Positions 35,838-45,160 are shown, numbered from the stretch's first letter. The stretch is 64,000 bases of DNA from Teredinibacter haidensis (GCF_014211975.1 NZ_CP060084.1:3049001-3113000), one strand, 5' to 3'. Translations and numbers: made by a program. Notes: generated by a model not told the origin, from the letters alone.

Positions 35838-36800
35838 CTAGTCTGAGGCAATCTTTTGAGCCGACGCAGGCAAGTGCAGTCCGGCCAGCACCCCCACATG
35901 CGCGGCCACCGAAGCACCCAGAGCACTTAAATGGTAGCCCCCCTCCAACGATGAAATGATACGGTTGGCACAACAGCGCGCAGCTACGGACTTAATCTGT
36001 TCGGTGACCCAGGCATAATCGTCTTCCACTAGATTGAACCCCGCCAAAGGGTCATCTTTGTGGGCATCAAAACCTGCGGAGATAAAAATCATCTCGGGAT
36101 CGAACTGATTCAATGCGGGTAGCCATTGCTGCTCCACGGCTTCGCGAAACACCTGACTTGTCGTTCCTGCGGGCAACGGAACGTTAACAAGATGCCCCGC
36201 CATACTGTCACCGTAACGGTAGGGATAAAACGGAGATTGGAAAGTTGAACACAGTATCACTCTAGAATCATCCTGAAAGATATCCTCCGTGCCATTACCA
36301 TGGTGCACATCGAAATCGACAATCGCGACGCGCTTTAATCCATATTGTTGCAGTGCATGCGCCACACCCACCGCAATATTGTTAAAGATACAAAAGCCCA
36401 TCGCCCTATCGTGCTCTGCATGGTGCCCAGGTGGACGCACGGCACAGAATGCGTTATCGGCTTTATCCTGCATAAGTAAATCAACCGCTTGAACCACAGC
36501 ACCCGCTGCAAGCTGAGCGGCCTCAAGAGAGAAAGCGTTCATACTGGTGTCCGCGTCTAGCGGTACCAACCCCTCCAAAGGGGCGCTGTCTTGCACGAGC
36601 TGAACATATTGATGGGTGTGCACACGCTTCAGCTGTTCAGACGAAACAGGCTCAGCTTCGTATACCCGGAGCAGATCCATTATACGTTTATGTATCAAGG
36701 TGTCGTTAATAGCGGCCAAGCGCTGAGGGGATTCAGGGTGATCAAGCCCCATGTCGTGTTTGGCGCAGGTGGAGTGAGTGATATAAGCAGTAACAGGCAT
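35838..36800 (-). CDS. Histone-deacetylase-family amidohydrolase
   Basis: A 320-residue cytoplasmic zinc hydrolase of the HDAC/AcuC/acetylpolyamine superfamily. Visible motifs: HPESPQRL near the start, RPPGHHAEHDRAMGFC with the tandem catalytic His, VDFDVHHGNGT with zinc ligands Asp and His, and SAGFDAHKDDPLAG with the third zinc ligand Asp. The FDAHKDDPL and EGGYHLSALG blocks match bacterial class II deacetylases. Substrate could be acetyl-lysine protein, acetylpolyamine or another acyl amide. GGAG 9 nt upstream supports the start. Monocistronic, convergent with the TonB receptor. Confidence 0.93.
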   Translation of the reverse strand: MPVTAYITHSTCAKHDMGLDHPESPQRLAAINDTLIHKRIMDLLRVYEAEPVSSEQLKRVHTHQYVQLVQDSAPLEGLVPLDADTSMNAFSLEAAQLAAGAVVQAVDLLMQDKADNAFCAVRPPGHHAEHDRAMGFCIFNNIAVGVAHALQQYGLKRVAIVDFDVHHGNGTEDIFQDDSRVILCSTFQSPFYPYRYGDSMAGHLVNVPLPAGTTSQVFREAVEQQWLPALNQFDPEMIFISAGFDAHKDDPLAGFNLVEDDYAWVTEQIKSVAARCCANRIISSLEGGYHLSALGASVAAHVGVLAGLHLPASAQKIASD

Positions 36801-37150
36801 AATGCAATCTCCGGTAGACAGTGGTCCAGCAACAACTACGTAGACTATTCACATTACGCAATACTGTTTTAAACCTCAGGGAGCCCCGAATACGTTCAAA
36901 TAGAGCCTGCACTCTAGGGCCGCGCCACTCAAAGCATGATTCCGGCTGGCCATGCCGTAGCCCTTCAGCAGGCAACAGAAACTCCGGCAAAGTATAAGCT
37001 GCTTGGACTTGCTCAGAGGTTCACTTATTCTACCAACAAAAAATACCAGAACAAAAACTATTACGGCTCCAGGGTGTATGCTTTACCGGGACATTACCGG
37101 AGCAGATTCACACCCTAGCCCACTATCAACAAGTAAGGAAACCTAAAACC
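36801..37150. other. Intergenic stretch, nothing recognised
   Basis: About 350 bp between divergent HDAC-family and DUF885 genes. Short frames on both strands (for example 36742-36990 minus) overlap the HDAC gene or each other and show no signal or family. Presumably promoters. Confidence 0.4.
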
Positions 37151-38923
37151 ATGCACCTCTTTCGCCAGCCCCTGCTTTTCCTGTTATTTTGCATAGCCTT
37201 TTCGCCTATGGCCATCGCGAGCAACAACAAGCTCGATGAAAAAGCCAACCAACTGTTCGACACCGTTTTCGACGAGTGGCTGGCACGAAGCCCCCTATGG
37301 CAAACCGATCTCGGAATCAAAACCGATTACGACAAGTGGGATGATTTATCCGAGACGTTTCAACAACAAACGCACGAGCTTCATCAACAGCAACTAAAGC
37401 GTTTACACGCTATTGATCGAAAGCAGCTCTCATCTGAGCTGGCATTAAGTTATCGCCTACTGGAGCTACAGCTCACGAACGATATTGAACACTTCCAGTG
37501 GCGCTATCACGGCTATCCGATAAACCAGATGTTTGGCTGGCACACAACCGTGCCTTCGGTCTTAATCAACCAACATACAATCACCAGCCTTAATGATGCC
37601 AAAGCATATATCTCCCGCCTAAAGGCCGTACCCCGCTTGATGGACCAAGTGATAGACGGCTTGGACAGCCGAGCCAAAAAAGGCATTATCGCCCCCAAGT
37701 TCGTCTTCCCTATGGTAATAGAAGACAGCCTAAACCTACTTAAAGGCGCACCCTTTGATAAGGGAGAAAACTCTGCCCTGCTCAACGATTTCACCGTAAA
37801 AGTGAACAACCTGGATTTAAAACAAAAGCAAAAGCAGCTATTGATTGCCGATGCCGAACAAGCCTTATCCAGACAGCTAAAGCCCGCTTACCTAAAACTC
37901 ATTGATACACTAAAATCCCTGGAAAAACAGGCCGATGATCGCGCCGGCGCCTGGAAATTTCCCAAAGGAGAAGACTTTTATAACGCTGCTCTCAAGCGCA
38001 CGACCACAACAAATCTGACCGCAAACAACATTCATCAGCTGGGCTTAAATGAAGTTTCACGTATTCACCGGGACATGCAAACCATTCTGCAGCAGGTAAA
38101 ATTCGACGGCAGCCTGCAAGAATTTTTCACTTTCATGAAAGAAGATAAGCAGTTCTATCACCCCAACGACCAAGAGGGTAAAGCGGCTTATCTGGCAAGA
38201 ACACAAGCCGTAATCGCAGAGATTAAAAGCAAGCTGGGCGAATTATTTATTACCCAACCCAAAGCCGATCTTATTGTCAAAGCGGTTGAAGCCTTCAGGG
38301 AGAAATCTGCGGGGAAAGCCTTCTATCAATCCCCCCCACCCGACGGTTCCCGTCCTGGAATTTACTACGTAAACCTCTACGATATGCGCAATATGCCAAC
38401 CTACCAATTGCAGGCGCTAGCCTATCACGAGGCGTTACCAGGCCATCATATGCAACTCAGTATTGCCACCGAGTTGGGTGATATTCCCCGCTTCCGCAAG
38501 TATTCGCACTTCACGGCCTATATAGAAGGATGGGGCCTTTACTCTGAGCTTCTACCGAAAGAAATGGGTCTATACAAAGACCCCTACTCCGATTTTGGTC
38601 GTCTTGCGATGGAGTTGTGGCGAGCCTGCCGTCTAGTGGTGGACACTGGCCTTCACGCCAAGAAATGGACTCGCGAACAAGCAATCGATTATTTGGTTGA
38701 GAACACGCCTAACCCCAGAGAAGACGCCCGCCGCGCAATTGAGCGCTATATTGTTATGCCCTCGCAGGCCACCGCTTACAAAATCGGCATGCTAAAAATT
38801 TTGGAATTGCGAGAAACGTCGAAAAAAGAGCTTGGGGGAGATTTTGATATTCGTGCCTTCCACGACAGGCTGCTAAGACTTGGTGCCGTACCGCTAAACG
38901 TACTGGAAGAGGAGCTGCTTTAG
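37151..38923 (+). CDS. DUF885 exported metallopeptidase-like protein
   Basis: A 590-residue protein with a signal peptide (cleavage after AIAS, residue 24). The C-terminal half has the zinc motif HEALPGHHMQ (from about residue 426) and the third-ligand region EGWGLYSE (about residue 459), the signature of DUF885, which is fold-related to carboxypeptidase Taq/oligopeptidase-type gluzincins. Other blocks are PGIYYVNLYDMRNMP and VMPSQATAYKIG near the end. Probably a periplasmic dipeptidase or oligopeptidase. Short AAGGAA upstream of the ATG fixes the start. Confidence 0.9.
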   Translation: MHLFRQPLLFLLFCIAFSPMAIASNNKLDEKANQLFDTVFDEWLARSPLWQTDLGIKTDYDKWDDLSETFQQQTHELHQQQLKRLHAIDRKQLSSELALSYRLLELQLTNDIEHFQWRYHGYPINQMFGWHTTVPSVLINQHTITSLNDAKAYISRLKAVPRLMDQVIDGLDSRAKKGIIAPKFVFPMVIEDSLNLLKGAPFDKGENSALLNDFTVKVNNLDLKQKQKQLLIADAEQALSRQLKPAYLKLIDTLKSLEKQADDRAGAWKFPKGEDFYNAALKRTTTTNLTANNIHQLGLNEVSRIHRDMQTILQQVKFDGSLQEFFTFMKEDKQFYHPNDQEGKAAYLARTQAVIAEIKSKLGELFITQPKADLIVKAVEAFREKSAGKAFYQSPPPDGSRPGIYYVNLYDMRNMPTYQLQALAYHEALPGHHMQLSIATELGDIPRFRKYSHFTAYIEGWGLYSELLPKEMGLYKDPYSDFGRLAMELWRACRLVVDTGLHAKKWTREQAIDYLVENTPNPREDARRAIERYIVMPSQATAYKIGMLKILELRETSKKELGGDFDIRAFHDRLLRLGAVPLNVLEEELL

Positions 38924-38924
38924 C

Positions 38925-38958
38925 CATAAGTGCGGCGGGTACACCCGCCGCACTTATG
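38925..38958. terminator. Long perfect hairpin between convergent genes
   Basis: A perfect 16-bp stem (CATAAGTGCGGCGGGT / ACCCGCCGCACTTATG) with a 2-nt spacer starts 2 bp after the DUF885 stop and ends 14 bp before the mannanase stop. No U-tract on either side; its length and position suggest a bidirectional terminator. Confidence 0.75.
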
Positions 38959-38971
38959 TAGACCTTACAGT

Positions 38972-40378
38972 CTACTGGGACGAGCAGGTGCTTGGAGAAA
39001 TACAGCTCTGCTGATTTTCCCAGCCCCAGCCACTTTCTGTGTTACTACACATTGGATAGTTTGTACCATACCAATTACAAACAGCGGAAGACGCAGTGGA
39101 ACTAGACGAGCTACTACTAGATGAACTACTGCTGACAGAAGAGGAGCTGCTAGACGAAACCACACTGGAGGAACTACTGGAAGATGAAACAGCACTACCA
39201 ACAAAATCAATACACGTTTCAGCGCCAAGACAGCTTTGACCGTTTTCCCATCCCCAACCCGAAGACTGATCGACACAAACGGGGTGAATAGATCCATACC
39301 AATCACACTGCTGAATCGCCGCAGTAGAAGACGAGCTACTGGAGCTGGAGGCGACACTGCTACTGACACTTGCAGAACTGGAGCTACCACTGGAGCCACC
39401 AAAGGTACTCGCACGGATAGAAGTAGAGGCAATACCATTCGCGCCGTTAATAAGGCGATCCCCCCAAACGGTAACGCTACCGCTATTAAAATCATTCACT
39501 ACATCCAGGGTGCCACAACAATCACCATTGCCCGACCAAGACCAGCCCAGATAACCAATACCATACTGCGCCGCAACGGCCATAATAGACTCTTCATCCA
39601 CCTCAGAACCCTGGTGATCGGCCCCAAATTCACCCACAATCAAGGGCAGTCCATTATTGTTCAGGAAGTCGGACACATACGATTCGATAGTGCTTCGGTC
39701 TTGATAAACTTCATACATATGTACACTGAACATGGTATTGCTAAGGTTATCAGCCGATGCTACCTGGGCAGCATTATTCTTCATGGTACCGGCCCAATCT
39801 TGCCCCCAATTGGGCGCATCCACGATCAGTGTATGGCTCAAACCGGCGTTACGCAAAGCCTGAATTGCACTGCGGTGCTGATCAATCCAGTCGCTCTCGG
39901 GCTGGTCATTGCCGAATGGCTCATTGGCAATGTTAATGATGACGTAATCTTCATGGCCCTTCAGAGTACTGGCAATATCCACCCAGTACTGAGCAACCTG
40001 CGTTAGCGTACCAGCAGCGCTTTCCTCACCAGAACCCGTAGCATCATGCACTTCCAACAGGCATACGATCTGATTTTGCTGACACAACGAAATCAAGCTG
40101 GAGACTTCGGAAGCCGGTGTGCGCGACCATTGCTGCCCATCGCTCAAAACCACACGTACCACGTTGGCACCAGTAGCAGCGATTTCAGCAATTGCCTGGG
40201 TATTACCGGTAAACCAAGCATGCGGATGGTTAATGCCACGCATTTTGAATTCCTGGCCATTTCCATCCAAAAGTTTAGTGCCCGATACCGAAAAACCGGC
40301 CCAGCTGCTGGCTGCCAAAGCAATGATTGCACCTGCGGCAATTAATTTCGAGGTAAAACCAACTATTATTTTATTCAT
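38972..40378 (-). CDS. GH5 (subfamily 8-like) endo-beta-1,4-mannanase with two CBM10 modules
   Basis: A 468-residue secreted enzyme. Signal peptide to SWA (27); GH5 catalytic domain to about residue 325 beginning FSVSGTKLLDGNGQEF and MRGINHPHAWF, the pattern of GH5_8 mannanases; acid/base E153 in NIANEPFG and nucleophile E250 in VGEFGADH. Two short CBM10 modules follow (about 358-390 and 434-465; CDWYGS...GWGWENGQSC and CNWYGT...GWGWENQQSC), separated by long poly-serine linkers. CBM10 binds crystalline cellulose, so the enzyme would be held on plant cell wall while cutting mannan. Poly-serine linkers are a hallmark of Cellvibrionales secretomes. Confidence 0.93.
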   Translation of the reverse strand: MNKIIVGFTSKLIAAGAIIALAASSWAGFSVSGTKLLDGNGQEFKMRGINHPHAWFTGNTQAIAEIAATGANVVRVVLSDGQQWSRTPASEVSSLISLCQQNQIVCLLEVHDATGSGEESAAGTLTQVAQYWVDIASTLKGHEDYVIINIANEPFGNDQPESDWIDQHRSAIQALRNAGLSHTLIVDAPNWGQDWAGTMKNNAAQVASADNLSNTMFSVHMYEVYQDRSTIESYVSDFLNNNGLPLIVGEFGADHQGSEVDEESIMAVAAQYGIGYLGWSWSGNGDCCGTLDVVNDFNSGSVTVWGDRLINGANGIASTSIRASTFGGSSGSSSSASVSSSVASSSSSSSSTAAIQQCDWYGSIHPVCVDQSSGWGWENGQSCLGAETCIDFVGSAVSSSSSSSSVVSSSSSSSVSSSSSSSSSSSSTASSAVCNWYGTNYPMCSNTESGWGWENQQSCISPSTCSSQ

Positions 40379-40545
40379 ATTTTACAAGTTCCTGTTTCTT
40401 TTGACGGTAACAATCTCTATCGCACAGAAAGGGCAACCAAACGGCAACATCAGAATGTAAAGGGCTGCGAAAAATCGGTACAACGAAATTGAAACTACTT
40501 ATTTTTATTTTTTGATCGCAATTCGACCTACAGCGCACCCAAAAA

Positions 40546-40557
40546 GTAATCGATTAC
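40546..40557. promoter_or_regulatory. Perfect 12-bp palindrome upstream of mannanase
   Basis: GTAATCGATTAC, perfectly symmetric, 168 bp upstream of the mannanase start. A candidate operator; factor unknown. Confidence 0.35.
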
Positions 40558-40618
40558 ATATTATCTATCTTTATTTATGATATGAATCAACTACTTGGAA
40601 GCATGATCGAAATTATAT

Positions 40619-40632
40619 TGTAACCGGTTTCA
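40619..40632. promoter_or_regulatory. LacI-family-like operator upstream of mannanase
   Basis: TGTAACC/GGTTTCA is a 14-bp near-palindrome with a central AACCGGTT, 13 of 14 positions consistent with a symmetric TGAAACCGGTTTCA site. CG-centred sites of this form are typical of LacI-family sugar regulators. It lies about 240 bp upstream of the mannanase start. Confidence 0.5.
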
Positions 40633-41308
40633 TTTCAATACGAATAAAGTATGGAATTATACTGGACCCTTTTGTCGGCCCCTCCTCTACTGAATTAACG
40701 CGGCCTAACTCTCGCAGCACTGCCTAAACTAAAATACCACTGCAACACCCAAGGCTGGCATCAAGAGGGAACACTATCAATATTCCCTACGCGACAATGT
40801 TTTAGTTAAATCACGCAGGCTTTCTTGATGGTAACGGCTCAACAAGTTACTGGAGGCTTTGCGAACGTTTAGTACACGGGTATGCTGCAACCGAAAAATT
40901 TGTATTCACGACATGATCTTTAGCCTGCGCAGTACTATCACGACCATGGAACGGTGCGCATTTCAGGATCTAGGGCCCGATATACCAAACTAAAATCGAC
41001 AAAAAAATTGCCGATTCCGGCGTGCAGAGCGGGCGGAACCTGTTTGTAAACTTACAAGTAAAAGTTTCTCTCCCTCTACGCCTGTAGAGATACAATCATC
41101 ATAAAGCTCTACTTAAAGAGCGACCGAGACGATGTCGCAATTTCACTAATTACAGTATTTTGCCACCTCACGTACACGAAACTTAATTACACCGGCTTAA
41201 GTCAGTAATACAGCCAGCTGGCAACTTTGCCCGCATAGCAGGATCAGCCGCTAAAACTTAAAGCAATAAATTCTCAACCGCAAAGTTAAGAACTCGAAAG
41301 GGAGACCT

Positions 41309-41782
41309 ATGAAAGCATTATTTATTTGCACCCACAATCGCTGCCGAAGCATCCTCGGCGAAGCCATAACTAATCATATTGGCAAGGGAATACTAGAAGC
41401 CCGCAGTGCAGGAAGCTCCCCTGTGGGTGAAGTGCACCCACTGTCACTGAAATACTTGCAAGAAAAAGGTGTTAGCACCGAGGGCTTGCAAAGCCAATCC
41501 TGGGACGAGCATGAAAGCTTTGCGCCCGATATTGTATTTACCGTGTGCGACAGCGCGGCAAACGAAGCCTGTCCAACGTGGTTTGGCAATAGCATCGTGG
41601 TGCACTGGGGGCTGCCAGACCCATCCAAACTGGAGGGCAGCGAAACGGACATACGCAACGCATTTTATGCAGTAATGGCAACGATCGAAAACCGAATAGC
41701 AAAAGTTGTACAGCTGGATCTAACCCGATTACAGTCAACCGAACTGAGAGCAGCCTTGAGGGCAATTGGAGATAGTGATTAA
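41309..41782 (+). CDS. arsC: Arsenate reductase, low-molecular-weight phosphatase type
   Basis: A 157-residue protein of the LMW protein tyrosine phosphatase-like arsenate reductase class. The N-terminal P-loop CTHNRCR (C7 to R13, CX5R) is followed by SILGEA, RSAGSSPVGEVHP and the WDEHESFAPDIVFTVCDSA segment with further cysteines (in CDSAANEACP) for the redox relay. Reduces arsenate to arsenite, which the adjacent Acr3 pump exports. GGGAG before the ATG. It overlaps acr3 by one base (TAATG). Thioredoxin or glutaredoxin coupling is not distinguishable here. Confidence 0.93.
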   Translation: MKALFICTHNRCRSILGEAITNHIGKGILEARSAGSSPVGEVHPLSLKYLQEKGVSTEGLQSQSWDEHESFAPDIVFTVCDSAANEACPTWFGNSIVVHWGLPDPSKLEGSETDIRNAFYAVMATIENRIAKVVQLDLTRLQSTELRAALRAIGDSD

Positions 41783-42804
41783 TGGGCCTTTTCGAGCGTT
41801 ACCTCAGTATATGGGTTGGCCTATGTATTCTGGTGGGTGTTCTGCTCGGCAATTTTATGCCGGGGCTTTTTGAGTTTTTTGCGCAGCTCGAAATCGCCCA
41901 TGTGAACCTACCGGTTGCCATTTTCATCTGGGTAATGATTTACCCGATGATGGTTCAGGTCGATTTTTCTTCCATTAAAGATATAGGAAAAAAACCTAAG
42001 GGCCTGCTTTTAACCCTCGTTATAAACTGGCTGATCAAACCCTTTACCATGGCAGCGCTGGGCTGGCTATTTTTCAAGGTGTTTTTCGTCTCTATGGTCG
42101 ATCCGACAACGGCATCGGAATACATCGCAGGAATGATATTACTGGGTGTAGCACCCTGCACAGCAATGGTGTTCGTATGGAGCCAACTGACTAAAGGCGA
42201 TGCCAACTATACCCTGGTGCAAGTATCGGTGAACGACGTCATTATGATTTTTGCTTTCGCACCTATCGCGGCGTTTTTACTGGGCATTTCCGATATTCAG
42301 GTACCGTGGCAGACGCTGCTATTAAGCGTAGTACTGTATGTTCTATTCCCACTACTGGCGGGCTTCTTTACCCGCAAAGTCCTGGACAAATCTACAGACC
42401 ACCACGAAGTGAACACCTTCGTGAATACGTTGAAGCCCTGGTCCATTGTTGGCTTATTAGCAACGGTTGTTTTACTGTTTGGCTTCCAGGCGGAAGTTAT
42501 TCTGCAAAAACCGCTAGCCATTGTATTGATAGCCATTCCACTGCTATTACAAACATACGGTATTTTTACCCTTGCCTATGTTGCAGCCAAGGTATTAAAG
42601 CTTCCGCATAATATCGCAGCACCGGCATGCATGATTGGTACTTCAAACTTTTTTGAGCTAGCTGTCGCCGTCGCAATATCCCTGTTTGGCTTACAATCTG
42701 GCGCGGCGCTGGCCACGGTGGTCGGTGTATTGGTGGAAGTGCCGGTTATGCTCTCTCTGGTAGCCTTTGTAAATCGCACCCGACACTGGTTTGACGTCAG
42801 CTAG
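41782..42804 (+). CDS. acr3: Arsenite efflux transporter Acr3
   Basis: A 340-residue inner-membrane protein with about ten membrane helices, of the ACR3 (BASS superfamily) arsenite exporters rather than the ArsB type. Family marks: NLPVAIFIWVMIYPMM, the conserved cysteine C126 in LGVAPCTAMVFVW in TM4, and the C-terminal IGTSNFFELAVAVAISLFG block. Coupled to arsC by stop-start overlap. Together they give arsenate/arsenite resistance. No arsR repressor is present in the window. Confidence 0.95.
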   Translation: MGLFERYLSIWVGLCILVGVLLGNFMPGLFEFFAQLEIAHVNLPVAIFIWVMIYPMMVQVDFSSIKDIGKKPKGLLLTLVINWLIKPFTMAALGWLFFKVFFVSMVDPTTASEYIAGMILLGVAPCTAMVFVWSQLTKGDANYTLVQVSVNDVIMIFAFAPIAAFLLGISDIQVPWQTLLLSVVLYVLFPLLAGFFTRKVLDKSTDHHEVNTFVNTLKPWSIVGLLATVVLLFGFQAEVILQKPLAIVLIAIPLLLQTYGIFTLAYVAAKVLKLPHNIAAPACMIGTSNFFELAVAVAISLFGLQSGAALATVVGVLVEVPVMLSLVAFVNRTRHWFDVS

Positions 42805-42844
42805 CCACCATCACCAAACTCATAAAAAGCGACTTAGCGCAGAC

Positions 42845-42884
42845 AAAAAAAGCCCGCCAGACAACGCCCGGCGGGCTTTTTTTT
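42845..42884. terminator. Bidirectional terminator between acr3 and PEP-CTERM gene
   Basis: AAAAAAAGCCCGCC pairs with GGCGGGCTTTTTTTT across an 11-nt loop: a GC stem flanked by A- and T-tracts, so it works as an intrinsic terminator in both directions for the two convergent genes. Confidence 0.93.
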
Positions 42885-42924
42885 ATTAACAGAGAAATAT
42901 TTTCCCTTGTTAATGTTCCGCTAC

Positions 42925-43725
42925 TTAAGCAGCACGCTTTCGTCTGGAAGCCGCCAAGCCCAGTAGGCCGAAACCAAGAAGCATAACAGAAGCAGGCTCA
43001 GGAACCGCCACACCGGAAACAGATCCTGTGTTCAACCAATTTAGCTCGTTTAAAGTAAGAGCATAGTGATCCGCTTCCTCGGCACTGCTAAAGTTCGGGT
43101 GATAAAGGTTATCGCTCACACCCAGCACCATACGGCCACCGTTATCGAACTCGCGATAAACACCGTGAATGCCACCGTTAGTATCGGTACTGAATACACT
43201 CCAGTCACTGGAAGCACCCAGAATACTGTAGTGAATATGGTAGTAACCGCTAGCGCTGTCGTCACCAAAAGGCGCTACGAGGGAAATACTGCCTTCGCCA
43301 ATACCGGAACCGTATGAGTTTCCACTAGACAGGGAAAGGCCACTACTCGCACCTGAAATTTCCGCAATATTTTTGGGGTCTTCCCACAAAATCTTACCGC
43401 CGCCATTCAGGTAAGGTAAAATAACGGTATCCCAATCGGCATTCAAAGAGGTATCCACGAACCATGGCAACACAATAGTGTCGTACGCTGCCAGAAGATC
43501 AGCAGTAGACATACTGTTTACTGTCGAAGATGACAAGGCAACCCAGGAGTCTGCGCCATCACCGGGCGTTAACCCACCACCACTAACAACCGTATCCATA
43601 TTATTGGCCGCATTACCAATACTTCCATCGGTAAACATACCGATAACGGTTGCAGATGCGGAAGAGGCCAATAAGCTCAAGCTTAAAATCGCCCCTCCAA
43701 TCAATTTATTTTTATTACTTAACAT
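42925..43725 (-). CDS. PEP-CTERM sorted exported protein
   Basis: A 266-residue exported protein: signal peptide (SSASA, cleavage near residue 25), a Gly/Ser-rich body with an IVLPWFVDTSLNADW and ILPYLNGGGKILWEDP pattern resembling a class I amidotransferase-like or ThuA-like fold, and a textbook PEP-CTERM tail at residues 241-266: VPEPASVMLLGFGLLGLAA followed by SRRKRAA. Such tails are cut by exosortase EpsH/XrtA-type enzymes in bacteria that make exopolysaccharide. No exosortase is in the window. Function of the body unknown. Confidence 0.9.
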   Translation of the reverse strand: MLSNKNKLIGGAILSLSLLASSASATVIGMFTDGSIGNAANNMDTVVSGGGLTPGDGADSWVALSSSTVNSMSTADLLAAYDTIVLPWFVDTSLNADWDTVILPYLNGGGKILWEDPKNIAEISGASSGLSLSSGNSYGSGIGEGSISLVAPFGDDSASGYYHIHYSILGASSDWSVFSTDTNGGIHGVYREFDNGGRMVLGVSDNLYHPNFSSAEEADHYALTLNELNWLNTGSVSGVAVPEPASVMLLGFGLLGLAASRRKRAA

Positions 43726-44237
43726 ACAAACTATCCCTTCCTGTTAACCTTTTGCAAACGAGCAGAATACCTGCCCGAGAACTCTATACCTTAGCGTTTT
43801 ATACCCCGCCTATTGACGACCCAAAAAACGCTATCAAGATAACAGTCAAAAACCGGGCCACATCTCTATCATACTGATATCAAAGCACTTTTCTTAACAT
43901 TCAAGAGTAAAACCAATACCCGCTGTAAAAATTACTGACAACATCAACCGTTTGACTCAGGCGGGGTATATCCGGTACAACCACTAAACTGGAGACTACT
44001 TTTGCAGCCCTATAATTATCAATCGCCGGACACCAGTATCCTTCGGTTTTATCTGGGCCAGTATAAAATGCAGGCATGCTTTCGACGCTCACCGCGGTTA
44101 CACAGGTAAACACCCAGCTTCTATGTCTTCAATGATTTTGGAGTGGTAGTGATACCCAGTAACAGGCCTGCACTGGGTATCCATAAAGAGTGATCCAACG
44201 TACCTATGGATTTAGAGGAAGGAAAACGGAACCACGA
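43726..44237. other. Intergenic stretch, nothing recognised
   Basis: About 510 bp between two genes on the same strand. A 70-codon minus-strand frame at 43901-44113 has no signal peptide, ribosome-binding site or family match and is not called. No RNA motif or operator was recognised. Confidence 0.4.
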
Positions 44238-44966
44238 CTAAAAGCGCATCCCCCCTTCCACACCCAGAGTATCCGCTACTTCCTGATTGATGTAATAAGC
44301 GCCGACAAAGGTCACTTCACTTAGGAAATGGTTAGCGCTAAAGGTATAGGCTTTATCGCTTCCTGTGTCGGTAACCTCCAAGCCGACACTGGTCGCACGA
44401 TTTAGGTAAAAGTCGCAGCCAACCGAAAAAATATTACTATCATTGTCTTCAAAGCTACCGAAAACACTTACCGCTTGTCCGCCGGACAACTGCGTTACAT
44501 ACTTTGCCTGCAGGTTAAGGTCGTAGCCACTATCTTCGACATAAGTTGTTGTCAGTAACAGCCCATCGATAGGAGTAACACCACCAGTTACGGAGAAATA
44601 GCTATCATCCCAATCGTCGGTGTCCATACGGGTATAATCAACACCAATAAAAACCATAGTATTAGGTAAGTAGACATCTGCACCGAGATAGGTCGTTGTA
44701 ACGTCATAATCATCACTATTCGCAAAAGCTAGCCCGGCATTAACATTCGAAGATTTGTTTAAAAATGCGGCTTCTGCCAAAGGCTTGCCCGAAGTGTCTA
44801 CAGGGGCAAAATGGAATTCACCACCAACACCAAATAGTAACGCGTTATCTGCTCCATCTACTTCCATCCGCCCCAACGTACCAGTAAGCTCTGCTTGATA
44901 AGAGCCCGCCAGGGAAGCTGAAGAAATTGTCATCGCTAATAGTGACAAGCACAGTCGTTTTTTCAC
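44238..44966 (-). CDS. Putative outer-membrane beta-barrel (porin-like) protein
   Basis: A 242-residue exported protein. The start is placed at a GTG (44966) with GGAG 8 nt upstream, giving a clean signal peptide (MKKRLCLSLLAMTISSASLAG); a TTG at 45002 would add 12 polar residues. The mature part is an array of short alternating strands with aspartate-rich turns and a C-terminal aromatic end (VEGGMRF), typical of 10- to 12-stranded barrels and of the 'putative porin' group. It may take up small solutes. No specific substrate can be inferred. Confidence 0.75.
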   Translation of the reverse strand: MKKRLCLSLLAMTISSASLAGSYQAELTGTLGRMEVDGADNALLFGVGGEFHFAPVDTSGKPLAEAAFLNKSSNVNAGLAFANSDDYDVTTTYLGADVYLPNTMVFIGVDYTRMDTDDWDDSYFSVTGGVTPIDGLLLTTTYVEDSGYDLNLQAKYVTQLSGGQAVSVFGSFEDNDSNIFSVGCDFYLNRATSVGLEVTDTGSDKAYTFSANHFLSEVTFVGAYYINQEVADTLGVEGGMRF

Positions 44967-45160
44967 TTTCTCACTCCAATTTTTACCTTTTTTATACAAC
45001 ACGGGTTAACAGATATAACTGCACACCCCCAAACGCGTCAGTGTATAGGAATTATAAAAAAGATACTGCAGACTGCGTTACAAAAACTCAGGGAGAAATT
45101 GAGTGGGAATTCTATTAGCGGGCTCGTGACAATTTCAATATTTGTATTTTACATAAAAAT

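Larger units (their letters stand above)
40379..41308. other. Long intergenic region upstream of mannanase and ars genes
   Basis: 930 bp between divergent genes, without a credible frame. It holds the two palindromes listed separately on the mannanase side, and small hairpins on the ars side (for example CTCTAC-GCCT-GTAGAG near 41075-41090). No ArsR-type operator or arsR gene was recognised. Confidence 0.5.

Noticed and set aside
36742..36990. 82-codon minus-strand frame upstream of the HDAC-family gene
   Set aside because: Overlaps the HDAC start region in another frame and has no supporting signal.
39100..39360. Serine-codon repeats in the mannanase as a possible tandem-repeat array or antisense gene
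   Set aside because: They are in-frame poly-serine linkers; the antisense frames are shadows of the low-complexity coding sequence.
43901..44113. 70-codon minus-strand frame between PEP-CTERM and porin-like genes
   Set aside because: No ribosome-binding site, signal peptide, family motif or convincing composition.
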